Shown here in pieces: positions 32,374 through 42,148 of a stretch of DNA of 55,797 nucleotides (the stretch's first letter is position 1; the number at the start of each line of letters is the position of its first letter). The stretch is taken from positions 1-55,797 of the forward strand of contig JADLDD010000033.1 of the NCBI GenBank assembly GCA_020846855.1, in the 5' to 3' direction. A model generated the notes under the pieces. That model searched no databases. It saw only the letters and a list, made by a program, of their open reading frames with translations, and was not told the origin of the DNA. The stretch comes from Acidimicrobiia bacterium. GTDB lineage: Bacteria; Actinomycetota; Acidimicrobiia; IMCC26256; JADLDD01. Position numbers and translations under genes: made by a program.

Positions 32374-32568
32374 GTGGCGTACCTGCTGCTCGCCCTCGCC
32401 CTCAGCGTGGCCGGCGTCGCCGTGGTGATGTTCCGCAACCGGCGACCGTCGGGCACCAACGTGAGCATCGACGACTTCGAGCGCCACCTCGACGCGCTGC
32501 GGCCCCCGGCCCCGACCGGAGCCGGGGCCGACCCCCGGCGGCGCCGCGGAGCCCGGCGGCGTGGCTAG
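32374..32568 (+). CDS. Small single-helix membrane protein before mreB
   Basis: This 64-aa protein has one N-terminal transmembrane helix (YLLLALALSVAGVAVVMF), a short acidic stretch (VSIDDFERHLDAL) and a basic proline/arginine-rich tail. I do not recognise it. It starts with GTG 9 nt after moaE and its end overlaps the mreB start by 8 nt, so it is translated in the same unit. By position it could be a cell-shape or membrane-anchoring accessory, but that is inference only. Confidence 0.6.
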   Translation: MAYLLLALALSVAGVAVVMFRNRRPSGTNVSIDDFERHLDALRPPAPTGAGADPRRRRGARRRG

Positions 32569-33568
32569 GGACCTGGCCATCGACCTCGGTACGGCCAACA
32601 CGCTCGTGTACGCGCGCGGTCAGGGCATCATCCTCAACGAGCCGACGGTGATCGCGCTCAACAGCCGCACGCACGACGTGCTGGCCATGGGCCACGAGGC
32701 CTGGCAGATGATCGGCCGTACCCCCGGCTACATCGTGGCCGTCCGCCCACTGCGGGGCGGGGCGATCACCGACTTCGAGATAACCCAGCGCATGATCCGG
32801 CTCCTGTTCCAGCGGGCCGGCGTGTCGCGGCTTTACCGGGCCCGGGTGCTCATCTGCGTCCCGTCGGCCATCACCCACGTGGAGCAGCGGGCGGTGCTCG
32901 AGGCGGCGAGGCGGGCCGGCGCCGCCGCCACGTACCTGCTGGAGCAGCCCATGGCCGCCGCGATCGGCGCCGGCCTGCCCATCCACGAGCCGCTCGGCAA
33001 CATGGTCGTCGATGTCGGCGGCGGCACGACGGAGGTGGCGGTGATCTCCCTCGGCGGGACGGTCGCCCTCGAGGCCGTGCGGGTGGGGTCCTTCGACATC
33101 GACGCCGCCATCCAGTCCTACGTGCGGCGCGAGTACGGGATCGCCATCGGCGAGCGCACGGCGGAGGAGATCAAGCTGGCCATCGGCTCGGCCTTCCCCA
33201 CCGACGACGAGTTCAAGGCCGAGGTGCGCGGTCGCGACCTGATGACCGGTCTCCCGAAGGTGATCATCCTCTCCCCCGAAGAGGTGCGCGACGCCATCGA
33301 GGAACAGGTGCGGGCCATCTGCGACGCCGTCATCTCGGCCCTGGCCCGGACCCCGCCGGAGCTGGCCCAGGACCTGATCATCCAGGGGATCCACCTCGTG
33401 GGCGGCGGGGGGATGCTCCGGGGGCTCGACCGCCGGATCGCGCAGGAGACCGCTCTCGACGTCCACCTGGTCGACACCCCGTTGGAGGCGGTCGTCCTGG
33501 GCGCCGGGCGCTGCATCGAGCAGTTCGACCAGCTCCGCGACATGTTCATGGCGTCGCCCCGGACCTGA
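32561..33568 (+). CDS. mreB: Rod-shape protein MreB (actin homologue)
   Basis: This 335-aa actin-fold protein has the phosphate-1 motif AIDLGTANTLVYARG, the connect-1 region, phosphate-2 VVDVGGGTTEVAVIS and the adenosine motif GIHLVGGGGMLRGLD. MreB filaments guide lateral cell-wall synthesis. The length matches MreB/Mbl (330-345 aa). No mreC, mreD or rodA follows, so this may be an additional Mbl-like copy or a detached gene. The GTG at 32561 overlaps the preceding small membrane protein gene by 8 nt. The gene is convergent with the HEAT-repeat gene 12 bp on. Confidence 0.92.
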   Translation: MARDLAIDLGTANTLVYARGQGIILNEPTVIALNSRTHDVLAMGHEAWQMIGRTPGYIVAVRPLRGGAITDFEITQRMIRLLFQRAGVSRLYRARVLICVPSAITHVEQRAVLEAARRAGAAATYLLEQPMAAAIGAGLPIHEPLGNMVVDVGGGTTEVAVISLGGTVALEAVRVGSFDIDAAIQSYVRREYGIAIGERTAEEIKLAIGSAFPTDDEFKAEVRGRDLMTGLPKVIILSPEEVRDAIEEQVRAICDAVISALARTPPELAQDLIIQGIHLVGGGGMLRGLDRRIAQETALDVHLVDTPLEAVVLGAGRCIEQFDQLRDMFMASPRT

Positions 33569-33580
33569 TCCCCGGCGGCC

Positions 33581-34246
33581 CTACGACGTGAGGTCCTCGG
33601 CGGCCTGGCGCACCTGCCAGTCCGGGTCGTCGACCGCGGCGGCGAGCGCGGCGTCCACCGCGGGTCCGTCGAACGGGGCCAGCGCGAGGACGGCCCGCCG
33701 GCGGACCGCGGGTCGGTCTCGGCAGGCGGCGAGGATGGCGTCGAGCCCGCCCGGGTCGCCCAGCGCCCCGAGCGCCGCGACCGCGCTCTCCCGGACCAGC
33801 GCGTCGGGGTGCTCGCCGGCCGCGGCGGCGAGGCCGCGGACCACCCGTGGCGCGGCCCCGGTCCTCGCGGCCACCTCGCCGAGAGCCCACGCGGCGGCCT
33901 CGGCCACGGCCGGGTCGGGGTCGGCCAGGAGGGCGAGGAGGGCCGCGGCCGCCGGCGGGCTCGCCAGCGCGGGCGCCGCCTCGGCCGCCCGGCGCCGCAC
34001 CCGGGCCGACGGGTGCGAGGCGGCGCGGCGCCATGCGCGCCCCGCCGTGGAGGGGGCCGCGCGCCGCACCAGGGCGCCCAGCGCCGCGGTCGCGGCCCGG
34101 GGGTCGGGGTCGTCGCCGACCATGGCGACGAGGCGGGTGATCGTTCCCCGGGGACTCGTGGCGGTGAGCCCGAACGCCGCCGCGGCCGCGGCTCGCGCGA
34201 CGGGATCGCCCGAATCGAGGCCCTGGATGACGGCGGGAGGGTCCAC
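33581..34246 (-). CDS. HEAT-repeat protein
   Basis: This 221-aa protein consists of about six alanine-rich helical repeats of about 30 residues (for example DPDPAVAEAAAWALGEVA and DALVRESAVAALGALGD), typical of HEAT/PBS-lyase-like scaffolds used for protein-protein contacts. No catalytic or membrane segment is seen. It starts with GTG at 34246 without a clear ribosome binding site. It lies between mreB (convergent) and the Lon/PDZ protease gene (divergent). A bilin-lyase role is unlikely because no phycobilin genes are present. Confidence 0.75.
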   Translation of the reverse strand: MDPPAVIQGLDSGDPVARAAAAAAFGLTATSPRGTITRLVAMVGDDPDPRAATAALGALVRRAAPSTAGRAWRRAASHPSARVRRRAAEAAPALASPPAAAALLALLADPDPAVAEAAAWALGEVAARTGAAPRVVRGLAAAAGEHPDALVRESAVAALGALGDPGGLDAILAACRDRPAVRRRAVLALAPFDGPAVDAALAAAVDDPDWQVRQAAEDLTS

Positions 34247-34320
34247 CGGCGCCGACGTGACCGGCGACCGGTCCGCGTGGCAGGCTGAGGGTCGCGCCGA
34301 CCACGACGGAGGGCACCCGA

Positions 34321-35625
34321 ATGCAGACCGACGGCGGGCCCGGCGACGCGGCCGGCGGCGACGATCGCGAGAGAGCAGGCGAGGGAGCCGGCGGCCGAGG
34401 GGGGCGGGCCGAGGGCGGCCCCGCGGCCGGTCACCTCCGGCACCCGCCCGGGGGTTGGTCGGAGGCGCCGCCCACCGGGTGGCGCGTGCCCGACCACGCC
34501 GGGGGCGCCCCGGCTGCCGGCCCCGGCTCGGGTTGGCGGGCTCCGGGGCCTCCGCCGGGGTGGGGTCCCGATCCGGGTGCCCGTACCCCCGGACACGGGC
34601 GCCGGCGCAAGGTCGTCGGGGCGATCCTGGCCGCCTTCGCCGTCGTGGCGATCGCCGCGGCCTTCGTTCAGCTCCCGTACGTGATCGTCTCGCCCGGTGA
34701 CGCCACCCCGGTGGGCGAGGTGGTCACGATCAAGGGGGCCCGGACCTACCCCCACAAGGGGGCTCTCCTCTTCCTGACCGTCAGCGTCACCACGGACCGG
34801 CCGAACGTGTACGAGACGGTGGCCGGCTGGCTGTCGCCGAACGACGACGTGCTCGACGAGAGCGACGTCCTCCAGGGCTCCAGCCGGAAGGAGGAGCGCC
34901 TCATCGACGTCGCCGACATGGACCTGTCCCAGCAGCTCGCGACCAAGGTCGCGCTCGAGCGTCTGGGCTACGACGTGGAGCTCCGGCCCGGCGTGGCGGT
35001 GCTCGCGGTCGAGCCCGGCGGCCCCACCGGCGACGTCCTCGAGGGCCACGACGTGATCACCGAGGTCGACGGGCGGGCGGTGTCCGACCCCGAGGCACTC
35101 GGCCGGGCCGTGCGCGCGCGCCCTCCCGGGAGCTCGGTGGTCCTGACGGTCGAACGCGACGGACGCACCCGCCGGCTCGACGTGAAGACGGGTCGCAACG
35201 ACGAGGGGCAGGCCAAGATCGGGGTCGTGGTGGGTCCGCACTTCGGCTTCCCGCTCGACATCAGGATCAACCCCGGCGCGGTGGGCGGGCCGTCGGCCGG
35301 CCTGGCGTTCACCCTCGCGATCATCGACCAGCTCACGCCGGGTTCGCTCACCGGTGGTCGTGAGGTCGCCATCACGGGCCAGATCGGCCCCAACGGGGAG
35401 GTCGTCGAGATCGGCGGCGCCCGCCAGAAGGCCGTCGCCGCCCGCCGGGCCCACGCCGCGCTCATGATCGTTCCCGAGGGCGACCTCTCCGACGCCCGGA
35501 AGGGCGCCGGCGACATGCGGGTCGCGGGCGTCTCGACGCTCGACGAGGCGCTAGAGGTCCTGCGGTCGATCGGCGGCGCGCCGGTCCCCGAGGCGGTCCC
35601 GGGCCGGGAGCCGGCCGCCGCCTGA
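34321..35625 (+). CDS. YlbL-like membrane PDZ / Lon-type (S16) protease
   Basis: This 434-aa protein has a glycine/proline-rich cytoplasmic N terminus (about 95 residues), one membrane helix (VVGAILAAFAVVAIAAAFVQ), a PDZ domain (GVAVLAVEPGGPTGDVLEGHDVI) and a Lon-type C-terminal protease domain. The Ser/Lys dyad is visible as GGPSAGLAFTLA and ARQKAVAARR. Relatives (YlbL) cleave membrane cell-division inhibitors in Bacillus and Caulobacter-type systems; the substrate here is unknown. GGAGGG lies 8 nt before the ATG. As I recall, it precedes the UPF0182 gene in many actinobacteria; here a DivIVA-type gene is in between. Confidence 0.88.
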   Translation: MQTDGGPGDAAGGDDRERAGEGAGGRGGRAEGGPAAGHLRHPPGGWSEAPPTGWRVPDHAGGAPAAGPGSGWRAPGPPPGWGPDPGARTPGHGRRRKVVGAILAAFAVVAIAAAFVQLPYVIVSPGDATPVGEVVTIKGARTYPHKGALLFLTVSVTTDRPNVYETVAGWLSPNDDVLDESDVLQGSSRKEERLIDVADMDLSQQLATKVALERLGYDVELRPGVAVLAVEPGGPTGDVLEGHDVITEVDGRAVSDPEALGRAVRARPPGSSVVLTVERDGRTRRLDVKTGRNDEGQAKIGVVVGPHFGFPLDIRINPGAVGGPSAGLAFTLAIIDQLTPGSLTGGREVAITGQIGPNGEVVEIGGARQKAVAARRAHAALMIVPEGDLSDARKGAGDMRVAGVSTLDEALEVLRSIGGAPVPEAVPGREPAAA

Positions 35626-35676
35626 CCGCGACCCGTCCCGCTTCCCACCCATCGCGGACCGTGAACCGGCCACATC

Positions 35677-35706
35677 CTGACCCGCCCCTCGGGGCGCCAA
35701 TACGAT
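35677..35706 (+). promoter_or_regulatory. Promoter of the DivIVA-fusion gene and its upstream ORF
   Basis: CTGACC (35677-35682) and TACGAT (35701-35706) are spaced by 18 bp, each 4/6 to consensus. TACGAT ends 7 nt before the ATG at 35714, so the transcript should start on that upstream ORF. Confidence 0.55.
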
Positions 35707-35713
35707 GGTGCCC

Positions 35714-35755
35714 ATGAGGGGTGCCCCGAGAGCGCGCGCTACGCAGCGGCCATGA
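35714..35755 (+). CDS. Leaderless 13-codon upstream ORF coupled to the DivIVA-fusion gene
   Basis: The ATG at 35714 lies 7 nt after the TACGAT -10. It opens a short arginine-rich frame (MRGAPRARATQRP) whose TGA (35753-35755) overlaps the ATG of the next gene at 35752 (ATGA). The DivIVA-fusion gene has no clear Shine-Dalgarno sequence, so this ORF could deliver ribosomes to it by termination-reinitiation. Coding status is inferred from promoter spacing and overlap only. Confidence 0.45.
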   Translation: MRGAPRARATQRP

Positions 35756-37650
35756 CCGACGACGACCTCCACCGGCGAAGCATGTCCAACGCGCCTCGGA
35801 TGTCGGCCGAGGAGATCGCGCAACGTTCGTTCTCCAGCGCGCGGCGCGGGCTGTCCGAGCCGGAGGTGCGGTCGTTCCTGCGTCGTGTCGCCGACGACGT
35901 GATGGCCATGCGGGAGAAGATCCAGGAGAGCGCCGCTCGCATCGCCGAGCTCGAGGAGCAGCTCCGCAACCCTCCTCCTCCCACCGAGGAGCAGCTGCTG
36001 GTGTCGCTCGGCGCCGAGACGGCCCGGGTGCTGCGCTCGGCCCAGGAAGCGGCCGAGGAGATCCGCACCAACGCCGCCGAGCGGGCCGAGACGCAGGTCC
36101 GTGAGGCGACGGAGGCGGGCGACGCGATCCGCCGCGAGGCCGAGGAGGCGGCCGAGCAGCGCACCCGTGAGGCCGGGGAAGCGGCGTCCAAGCTCGAACA
36201 GGAGACCGCCGAGGCGGCGGCCAAGATCCGCGCCGACGCCGAGAACGATGCCACCGATCTCCGGGAACAGGCGTCGGCCGAGGCCGAGGCCGAGGTCGAG
36301 GCGGCCCGCACCCGCGGGCGGGAGATGCTCGCCGAGGCCCGAGCCGTGCGCGAGCGGATGCTCACCGACCTGGAACGTCGCAAGGCGTCCGCCCACGCGG
36401 AGATGGAGGCGATGCGGGTAGGGCGGGAGCGGCTCCTGGAGGTCTACCGCGCCGCCCAGGGTCTGCTCTCGGAGGCCACCGCGACGCTCGACGCCGCCGA
36501 GCCCCCGGCGCCGCCGGCCGGCGACCGCCCACGCGCGGCGGCGCGGAGCCGCGACGCCGCATCCCGGGCCGAGACCACGACCGGGCCCGAAGCCGCCGCG
36601 GAGACCGGGGAGGCGGCCGGTCCGGACGCCGGCCCTCAGCCGCGGGTGGCCGGCGACGCCGCGGAGGTCTTCGCCCGGCTCCGGGCCGCCTCCGACGTGC
36701 GTCCCGCCGAGACGTCGCCTCCGTCCCCCGAGGACGAGGTGGACCTCACCGAGGGCGGCGGGCACTCGGGAACCGGGAACGCCGGCGGGGCGACCGCAGC
36801 GCCGGACGCCGAGTCGGGCACCGAAGCCGAGTCGGGCACCGAAGCCGAGTCGGACGGCGACACCGCGGGCCGCGACGCCGCGGCCCGCGGTGCCGAGGGG
36901 TCCGGGGATCGGACGTCCCGCGACCTCGACCAGGGCCGGCTCCGCCACCGTGACACCGCCCTCGCTCCGCTCCACCGTAACCTCGCTCGCCGGTCCAAGC
37001 GGATGCTCCAGGACGAGCAGAACGCGCTCCTCGACCGGCTGCGAACGGCCGGGGGCAAGGTCGACCCGGAATCGATGCTGGTACCGCGGTCCGATGCCCT
37101 GGCGGCGTGGGCGGAGCTGGTGCGGACGGCGGTGGACCAGGCCTTCGCGGGTGGCCGGGCGTCGGTCTCCGACCAGCCCGTCTCGGAGCCGGTCACGGCC
37201 CCCGACGACCTGGTGTCGGAGACGGCCTCCGCGCTGGTGGAACCCCTGAGGGAACGCCTGGAGGCGGCCCTCTCGGGCGGCGTGGCCGGCGACACCCCCG
37301 ACGACACCGCCGACGACACCGCCGGTCGCGTCAACGCCCGGTACCGCGAGTGGAAGCGTCAGGACCTCGACGGGCGGGTCGGCGACCTCCTCGCGGTGGC
37401 GTGGGCCCGCGGGGTCTTCGACGCCGTCCCGGCCGGCAAGCCGCTCCGCTGGGTGCCGGAGGAGTCGGGTCGCTGCCCCGACTGCGACGACAACGGCCTG
37501 CAGGCCACGCCGCGGGGCGAGGCGTTCCCGACCGGCCAGCCGCATCCGCCGGCGCATCCCGGCTGCCGGTGCCTGCTCGTCCCGGCCGACGGCCCGGCCG
37601 AAGGCGACGGAGCGTCGTTGGCGGCCGCGGCCGGGCCCGGAACCACCTGA
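35752..37650 (+). CDS. DivIVA-domain coiled-coil protein with phage MuF/gp7-like C-terminal domain
   Basis: This 632-aa protein starts with a DivIVA-type domain (FSSARRGLSEPEVRSFLRRVADD, residues about 25-50). A long charged coiled coil follows to about residue 240, then a low-complexity linker with an 18-bp tandem repeat and a helical C-terminal domain from about residue 400. The end reads like a MuF/SPP1-gp7 minor-head domain: C575-x2-C578, a glycine-rich turn, H602-P-G-C605-R-C607 (HPPAHPGCRCLLVP). No other phage gene is near. DivIVA proteins mark curved membrane and organise division or polar growth. The role of the C-terminal cysteine/histidine module is unknown; it could bind zinc. Confidence 0.75.
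   Translation: MTDDDLHRRSMSNAPRMSAEEIAQRSFSSARRGLSEPEVRSFLRRVADDVMAMREKIQESAARIAELEEQLRNPPPPTEEQLLVSLGAETARVLRSAQEAAEEIRTNAAERAETQVREATEAGDAIRREAEEAAEQRTREAGEAASKLEQETAEAAAKIRADAENDATDLREQASAEAEAEVEAARTRGREMLAEARAVRERMLTDLERRKASAHAEMEAMRVGRERLLEVYRAAQGLLSEATATLDAAEPPAPPAGDRPRAAARSRDAASRAETTTGPEAAAETGEAAGPDAGPQPRVAGDAAEVFARLRAASDVRPAETSPPSPEDEVDLTEGGGHSGTGNAGGATAAPDAESGTEAESGTEAESDGDTAGRDAAARGAEGSGDRTSRDLDQGRLRHRDTALAPLHRNLARRSKRMLQDEQNALLDRLRTAGGKVDPESMLVPRSDALAAWAELVRTAVDQAFAGGRASVSDQPVSEPVTAPDDLVSETASALVEPLRERLEAALSGGVAGDTPDDTADDTAGRVNARYREWKRQDLDGRVGDLLAVAWARGVFDAVPAGKPLRWVPEESGRCPDCDDNGLQATPRGEAFPTGQPHPPAHPGCRCLLVPADGPAEGDGASLAAAAGPGTT
36808..36853 (+). repeat. 18-bp tandem repeat inside the DivIVA-fusion linker
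   Basis: GCCGAGTCGGGCACCGAA is present about 2.5 times in tandem and encodes AESGTE units. It lies in the acidic low-complexity linker and is a candidate for length variation. Confidence 0.8.
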
Positions 37651-37678
37651 CCGACGCCGCGCCGCGGGGCCCGCCCTC

Positions 37679-37684
37679 TATCCT
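37679..37684 (+). promoter_or_regulatory. -10 (TATCCT) of the UPF0182 gene
   Basis: TATCCT lies 9 nt before the ATG at 37694, implying a leader of 2-3 nt or none. No Shine-Dalgarno sequence is present. Confidence 0.45.
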
Positions 37685-37693
37685 CCCTTCCCG

Positions 37694-40627
37694 ATGCGGG
37701 TTCCCCCCACCGAGCGCCGGCGGGCCCGTCCGCGGTTCCGTCCGTGGATGGCGGTGCTTCTCGTCGTGCTGGCCGTCGTGGCGGTGAGCCTGCGCGGCCT
37801 GGCGGGCTTCTACACCGACTTCCTCTGGTTCGAGTCGATCGGCTTCGCCGGCACCTGGCGGCGACTCCTCTACGCGCGGGTCGTGCCCGCCGCGGTGTTC
37901 GCGGTCGTCTTCTTTGTGCTGATGTGGGCCAGCCTCACGATCGCCGACCGCCTCGCCCCCGCTCTGCGCACCTCGGGCCCCGAGGACGAGTTGCTCGATC
38001 GCTACCACCGGGCCGTGGGGCGCTACTCGGGTCGGATCCGGGTGGCCGTGGCGCTCTTCTTCGGGCTGGTGGCGGGCGGGACGGTCTCCACCCAGTGGCG
38101 GAACTGGATCCTCTTCACCAACCGGGTCGACTTCGGGGTCCGCGACCCCGAGTTCGGTCGCGACGTCGGCTTCTACGTGTTCCAGCTCCCGTTCCTGAAG
38201 TTCATCGTCGACTGGACCTTCGCCGGTCTGGTGATCGTCTTCGTGGTCACGACCGTGGCGCACTACCTGAACGGCGGGATCCGGATCCAGAGCCCCTACC
38301 AGCGGGTCACTCCGCAGGTGAAGGCCCACCTGTCGGTGATCCTCGCCCTGATGGCCCTGACCAAGGGGGTGGGCTACTACCTCGCGCAGTTCGAGCTGAC
38401 GCTCGCGAAGCGGGGCGTCGTCGAGGGCGCCACGTACACGTCGGTCCACGCCGACCTGCAGGCCCTGCGCCTCCTGATCGCCATCGCGGTGATCGCCGCC
38501 GCGCTCTTCGTGTGGAACATCTTCCGCCGGGGCTGGGTGCTGCCGGTCATCGCGGTCGGCCTGTGGGGCCTGCTCTCGTTGGTGGTCGGCACCATCTACC
38601 CGGCGTTCGTCCAGAAGTTCCGCGTCGAACCCAACGAGCTGACCCGGGAGCGCCCCTACATCAAGCGCAACATCGATGCCACGCGCCGGGCCTGGAACCT
38701 CGACGGCGTGAAGGCCGAGCGCTTCGACTACAAGACGAACCTCGACGCCGAGGCCCTCCGCGCCAACTCCGGCACCATCGACAACGCCCGCCTGTGGGAC
38801 GTGGGCGAGCTACTGGCCAACTACCGCCAGCAGCAGGCGTTCGGCACCTTCTACCGGTTCGCCGACGTCGACGTCGACCGCTACCGGATCGGGGGCACCC
38901 AGGTCCAGGTGATGGTCTCGGCCCGGGAGCTGAACCGCGACGACCTCCCCAACCAGAGCTGGGTGGCGCGCCACCTCACCTACACCCACGGCTACGGCAT
39001 GGCCGTCTCGCCGAGCAACGCCGTCGACTCCGGCGGCCAGCCCGCCTACGTGCTCTCCGACATCCCCGTCTCCACCGAGGAGGCCTCGCTGCGGATCGAG
39101 CGGCCCGAGGTGTACTACGGCGAGGCGATCGGCGGCTTCTCCCTCGTCGACGGGCGGACGCCGGAGTTCGACCATCCCCGCAAGGGCCGCGGCGACGCCA
39201 CCACGCGCTACGAGGGCAAGGGTGGCGTGGAGCTGTCGAGCTGGCTACGGCGATTCTCGTTCGCGCTCCGCTTCGGCGACTTCAACACGATGATCTCGAG
39301 CCAGGTGACCCGCGGCACCCGGATCCTGTTCCAGCGCGACGTGGCGAGCCGGGTGGCCTCGGCGGCGCCGTTCCTCGACTTCGACTCCGATCCCTATCCG
39401 GTGATCCTCGACGGGCGGATCCTGTGGGTCCTCGACGGCTACACGTCGACCGATCGCTACCCCTACGCCCAGAGCTTCGCCGGCGAGGGTGGCATCGACG
39501 GGACCGTCAACTACGTGCGCAACTCCGTCAAGGCCACCGTCGACGCCTACGACGGCACGGTTCGCTTCTACGCCATCGACGACGACGACCCGGTCCTGTC
39601 GGCGTACCGCAAGGCCTTCCCCGGTCTGTTCACCCCCGGAGACCGCATGCCCGACGGGCTGCGCGATCACCTCCGCTACCCGGAGGACCTCTTCACGATG
39701 CAGACCAACGTTTTCGAGACGTACCACATGACCGACGCCGCGACCTTCTACAACAAGACCGACCGGTGGGCCGTGTCCCCCGATCCGGGCTCGGGCGTGG
39801 TCCAGCTCCAGGACTTCGGCGAGCAGGCCGACACCACCACCAGCACCGACCGGCCGCAGGCCGCCCGCTCCACCGGGCGCCGCATCGAACCGATCTACAT
39901 GCTGATCCGACTACCCGGGGAGACGCGCGAGCAGTTCCTCATGATCCGGCCCTTCGTCCCCGTCTCGAAGGACAACGCCCTCAACAACCTGGTGTCCTTC
40001 ATGACGGCGAGCAGCGACCCCGCCGACTACGGCCGCCTGCGCGTCTACGAGATGCCGAGCGGGGAGACGGTCCCGGGACCGCCCCAGGTCGACAACACGA
40101 TCCGCACCACCGAGCAGATCTCCCAGCGCTTCACGCTGCTCGGCACCCAGGGCTCCACGGTGATCCAGGGGAGCCTCCAGCTCATCCCCGTCAACGACTC
40201 GATCCTCTACATCCGCCCTGTCTACGTGCAGGCGAGCAGCGGTCCGCGCATCCCGTCGTTCCGGTTCGTGGTGGTGGTCTACGGCGACCGCGCCGTCATC
40301 GGCGACAACCTCGCCGACGCCCTGGCCCGGATCCCGGAGATCTCGGGTCCCGGTGGCCCGTCGGAGCCGACCGGCCCGGGTGGGCCGACGACGACGACCA
40401 CCACACCGACCACCTCGACCACCGGGCCCGGGACCCCGGCCACCACGGCCCCTGGCGAGCCGCCGTCCGCCGGTGACGTCGGCCGCCTGCTCGACGAGGC
40501 GGCCGCGGCCTACGCCGATGCCCAGGACGCGCTGAAGGAGGGCGACTGGGCCCGCTACGGGGAGCTGATGGACCGGGTCGGCAGGCTGATCGCCCAGGCC
40601 CGGGAGGCGGCCGGCACCTCGGGCTGA
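37694..40627 (+). CDS. UPF0182-family large membrane protein
   Basis: This 977-aa protein matches the UPF0182 family. It has seven or so N-terminal transmembrane helices (to about residue 310; GFYTDFLWFESIGFAGTW is typical), then a very large extracytoplasmic region rich in aromatic residues (GIRIQSPYQRVTPQVKAHL and YPAFVQKFRVEPNELTRERPYI at the junction). A Thr/Pro/Gly linker (residues about 895-930) and a short helical tail follow. The function of the family is unknown; size and topology suggest an envelope role. A TATCCT -10 sits 9 nt upstream. Its 3' end is followed by the sufB promoter. Confidence 0.9.
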   Translation: MRVPPTERRRARPRFRPWMAVLLVVLAVVAVSLRGLAGFYTDFLWFESIGFAGTWRRLLYARVVPAAVFAVVFFVLMWASLTIADRLAPALRTSGPEDELLDRYHRAVGRYSGRIRVAVALFFGLVAGGTVSTQWRNWILFTNRVDFGVRDPEFGRDVGFYVFQLPFLKFIVDWTFAGLVIVFVVTTVAHYLNGGIRIQSPYQRVTPQVKAHLSVILALMALTKGVGYYLAQFELTLAKRGVVEGATYTSVHADLQALRLLIAIAVIAAALFVWNIFRRGWVLPVIAVGLWGLLSLVVGTIYPAFVQKFRVEPNELTRERPYIKRNIDATRRAWNLDGVKAERFDYKTNLDAEALRANSGTIDNARLWDVGELLANYRQQQAFGTFYRFADVDVDRYRIGGTQVQVMVSARELNRDDLPNQSWVARHLTYTHGYGMAVSPSNAVDSGGQPAYVLSDIPVSTEEASLRIERPEVYYGEAIGGFSLVDGRTPEFDHPRKGRGDATTRYEGKGGVELSSWLRRFSFALRFGDFNTMISSQVTRGTRILFQRDVASRVASAAPFLDFDSDPYPVILDGRILWVLDGYTSTDRYPYAQSFAGEGGIDGTVNYVRNSVKATVDAYDGTVRFYAIDDDDPVLSAYRKAFPGLFTPGDRMPDGLRDHLRYPEDLFTMQTNVFETYHMTDAATFYNKTDRWAVSPDPGSGVVQLQDFGEQADTTTSTDRPQAARSTGRRIEPIYMLIRLPGETREQFLMIRPFVPVSKDNALNNLVSFMTASSDPADYGRLRVYEMPSGETVPGPPQVDNTIRTTEQISQRFTLLGTQGSTVIQGSLQLIPVNDSILYIRPVYVQASSGPRIPSFRFVVVVYGDRAVIGDNLADALARIPEISGPGGPSEPTGPGGPTTTTTTPTTSTTGPGTPATTAPGEPPSAGDVGRLLDEAAAAYADAQDALKEGDWARYGELMDRVGRLIAQAREAAGTSG

Positions 40628-40651
40628 CCCGGCCGCAACGGCAACCCGGGA

Positions 40652-40696
40652 TTGTGGGCCGCCGGGGCTAATTGTTACTATGGCCGTAGTGGAAAT
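40652..40696 (+). promoter_or_regulatory. sufB promoter with inverted-repeat operator (suf box 1)
   Basis: TTGTGG (40652-40657) and TACTAT (40676-40681) are spaced by 18 bp. The imperfect dyad ACTATGGCCGTAGT (40677-40690, 6 of 7 pairs) overlaps the -10. The 20-mer at 40677-40696, ACTATGGCCGTAGTGGAAAT, matches the element before the other suf operon (50318-50337) at 18/20 positions. Binding there would block RNA polymerase. Confidence 0.7.
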
Positions 40697-40747
40697 CCCG
40701 GAGCCCGCCGGGCCCGGCCCACCCACCCGCGGCGGAGAGGCACGCCC

Positions 40748-42147
<1,400 letters not shown>

Positions 42148-42148
<1 letters not shown>

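Noticed and set aside
35752-37650. Prophage remnant suggested by the MuF-like motif
   Set aside because: No portal, terminase, integrase or attachment site is present, and base composition matches the neighbours; a domesticated domain is more likely.
40677-40690. Assigning the suf dyad to mycobacterial-type SufR or E. coli-type IscR
   Set aside because: The sequence does not match the sites I know for either, and no regulator gene is in the window; only a generic operator call is justified.
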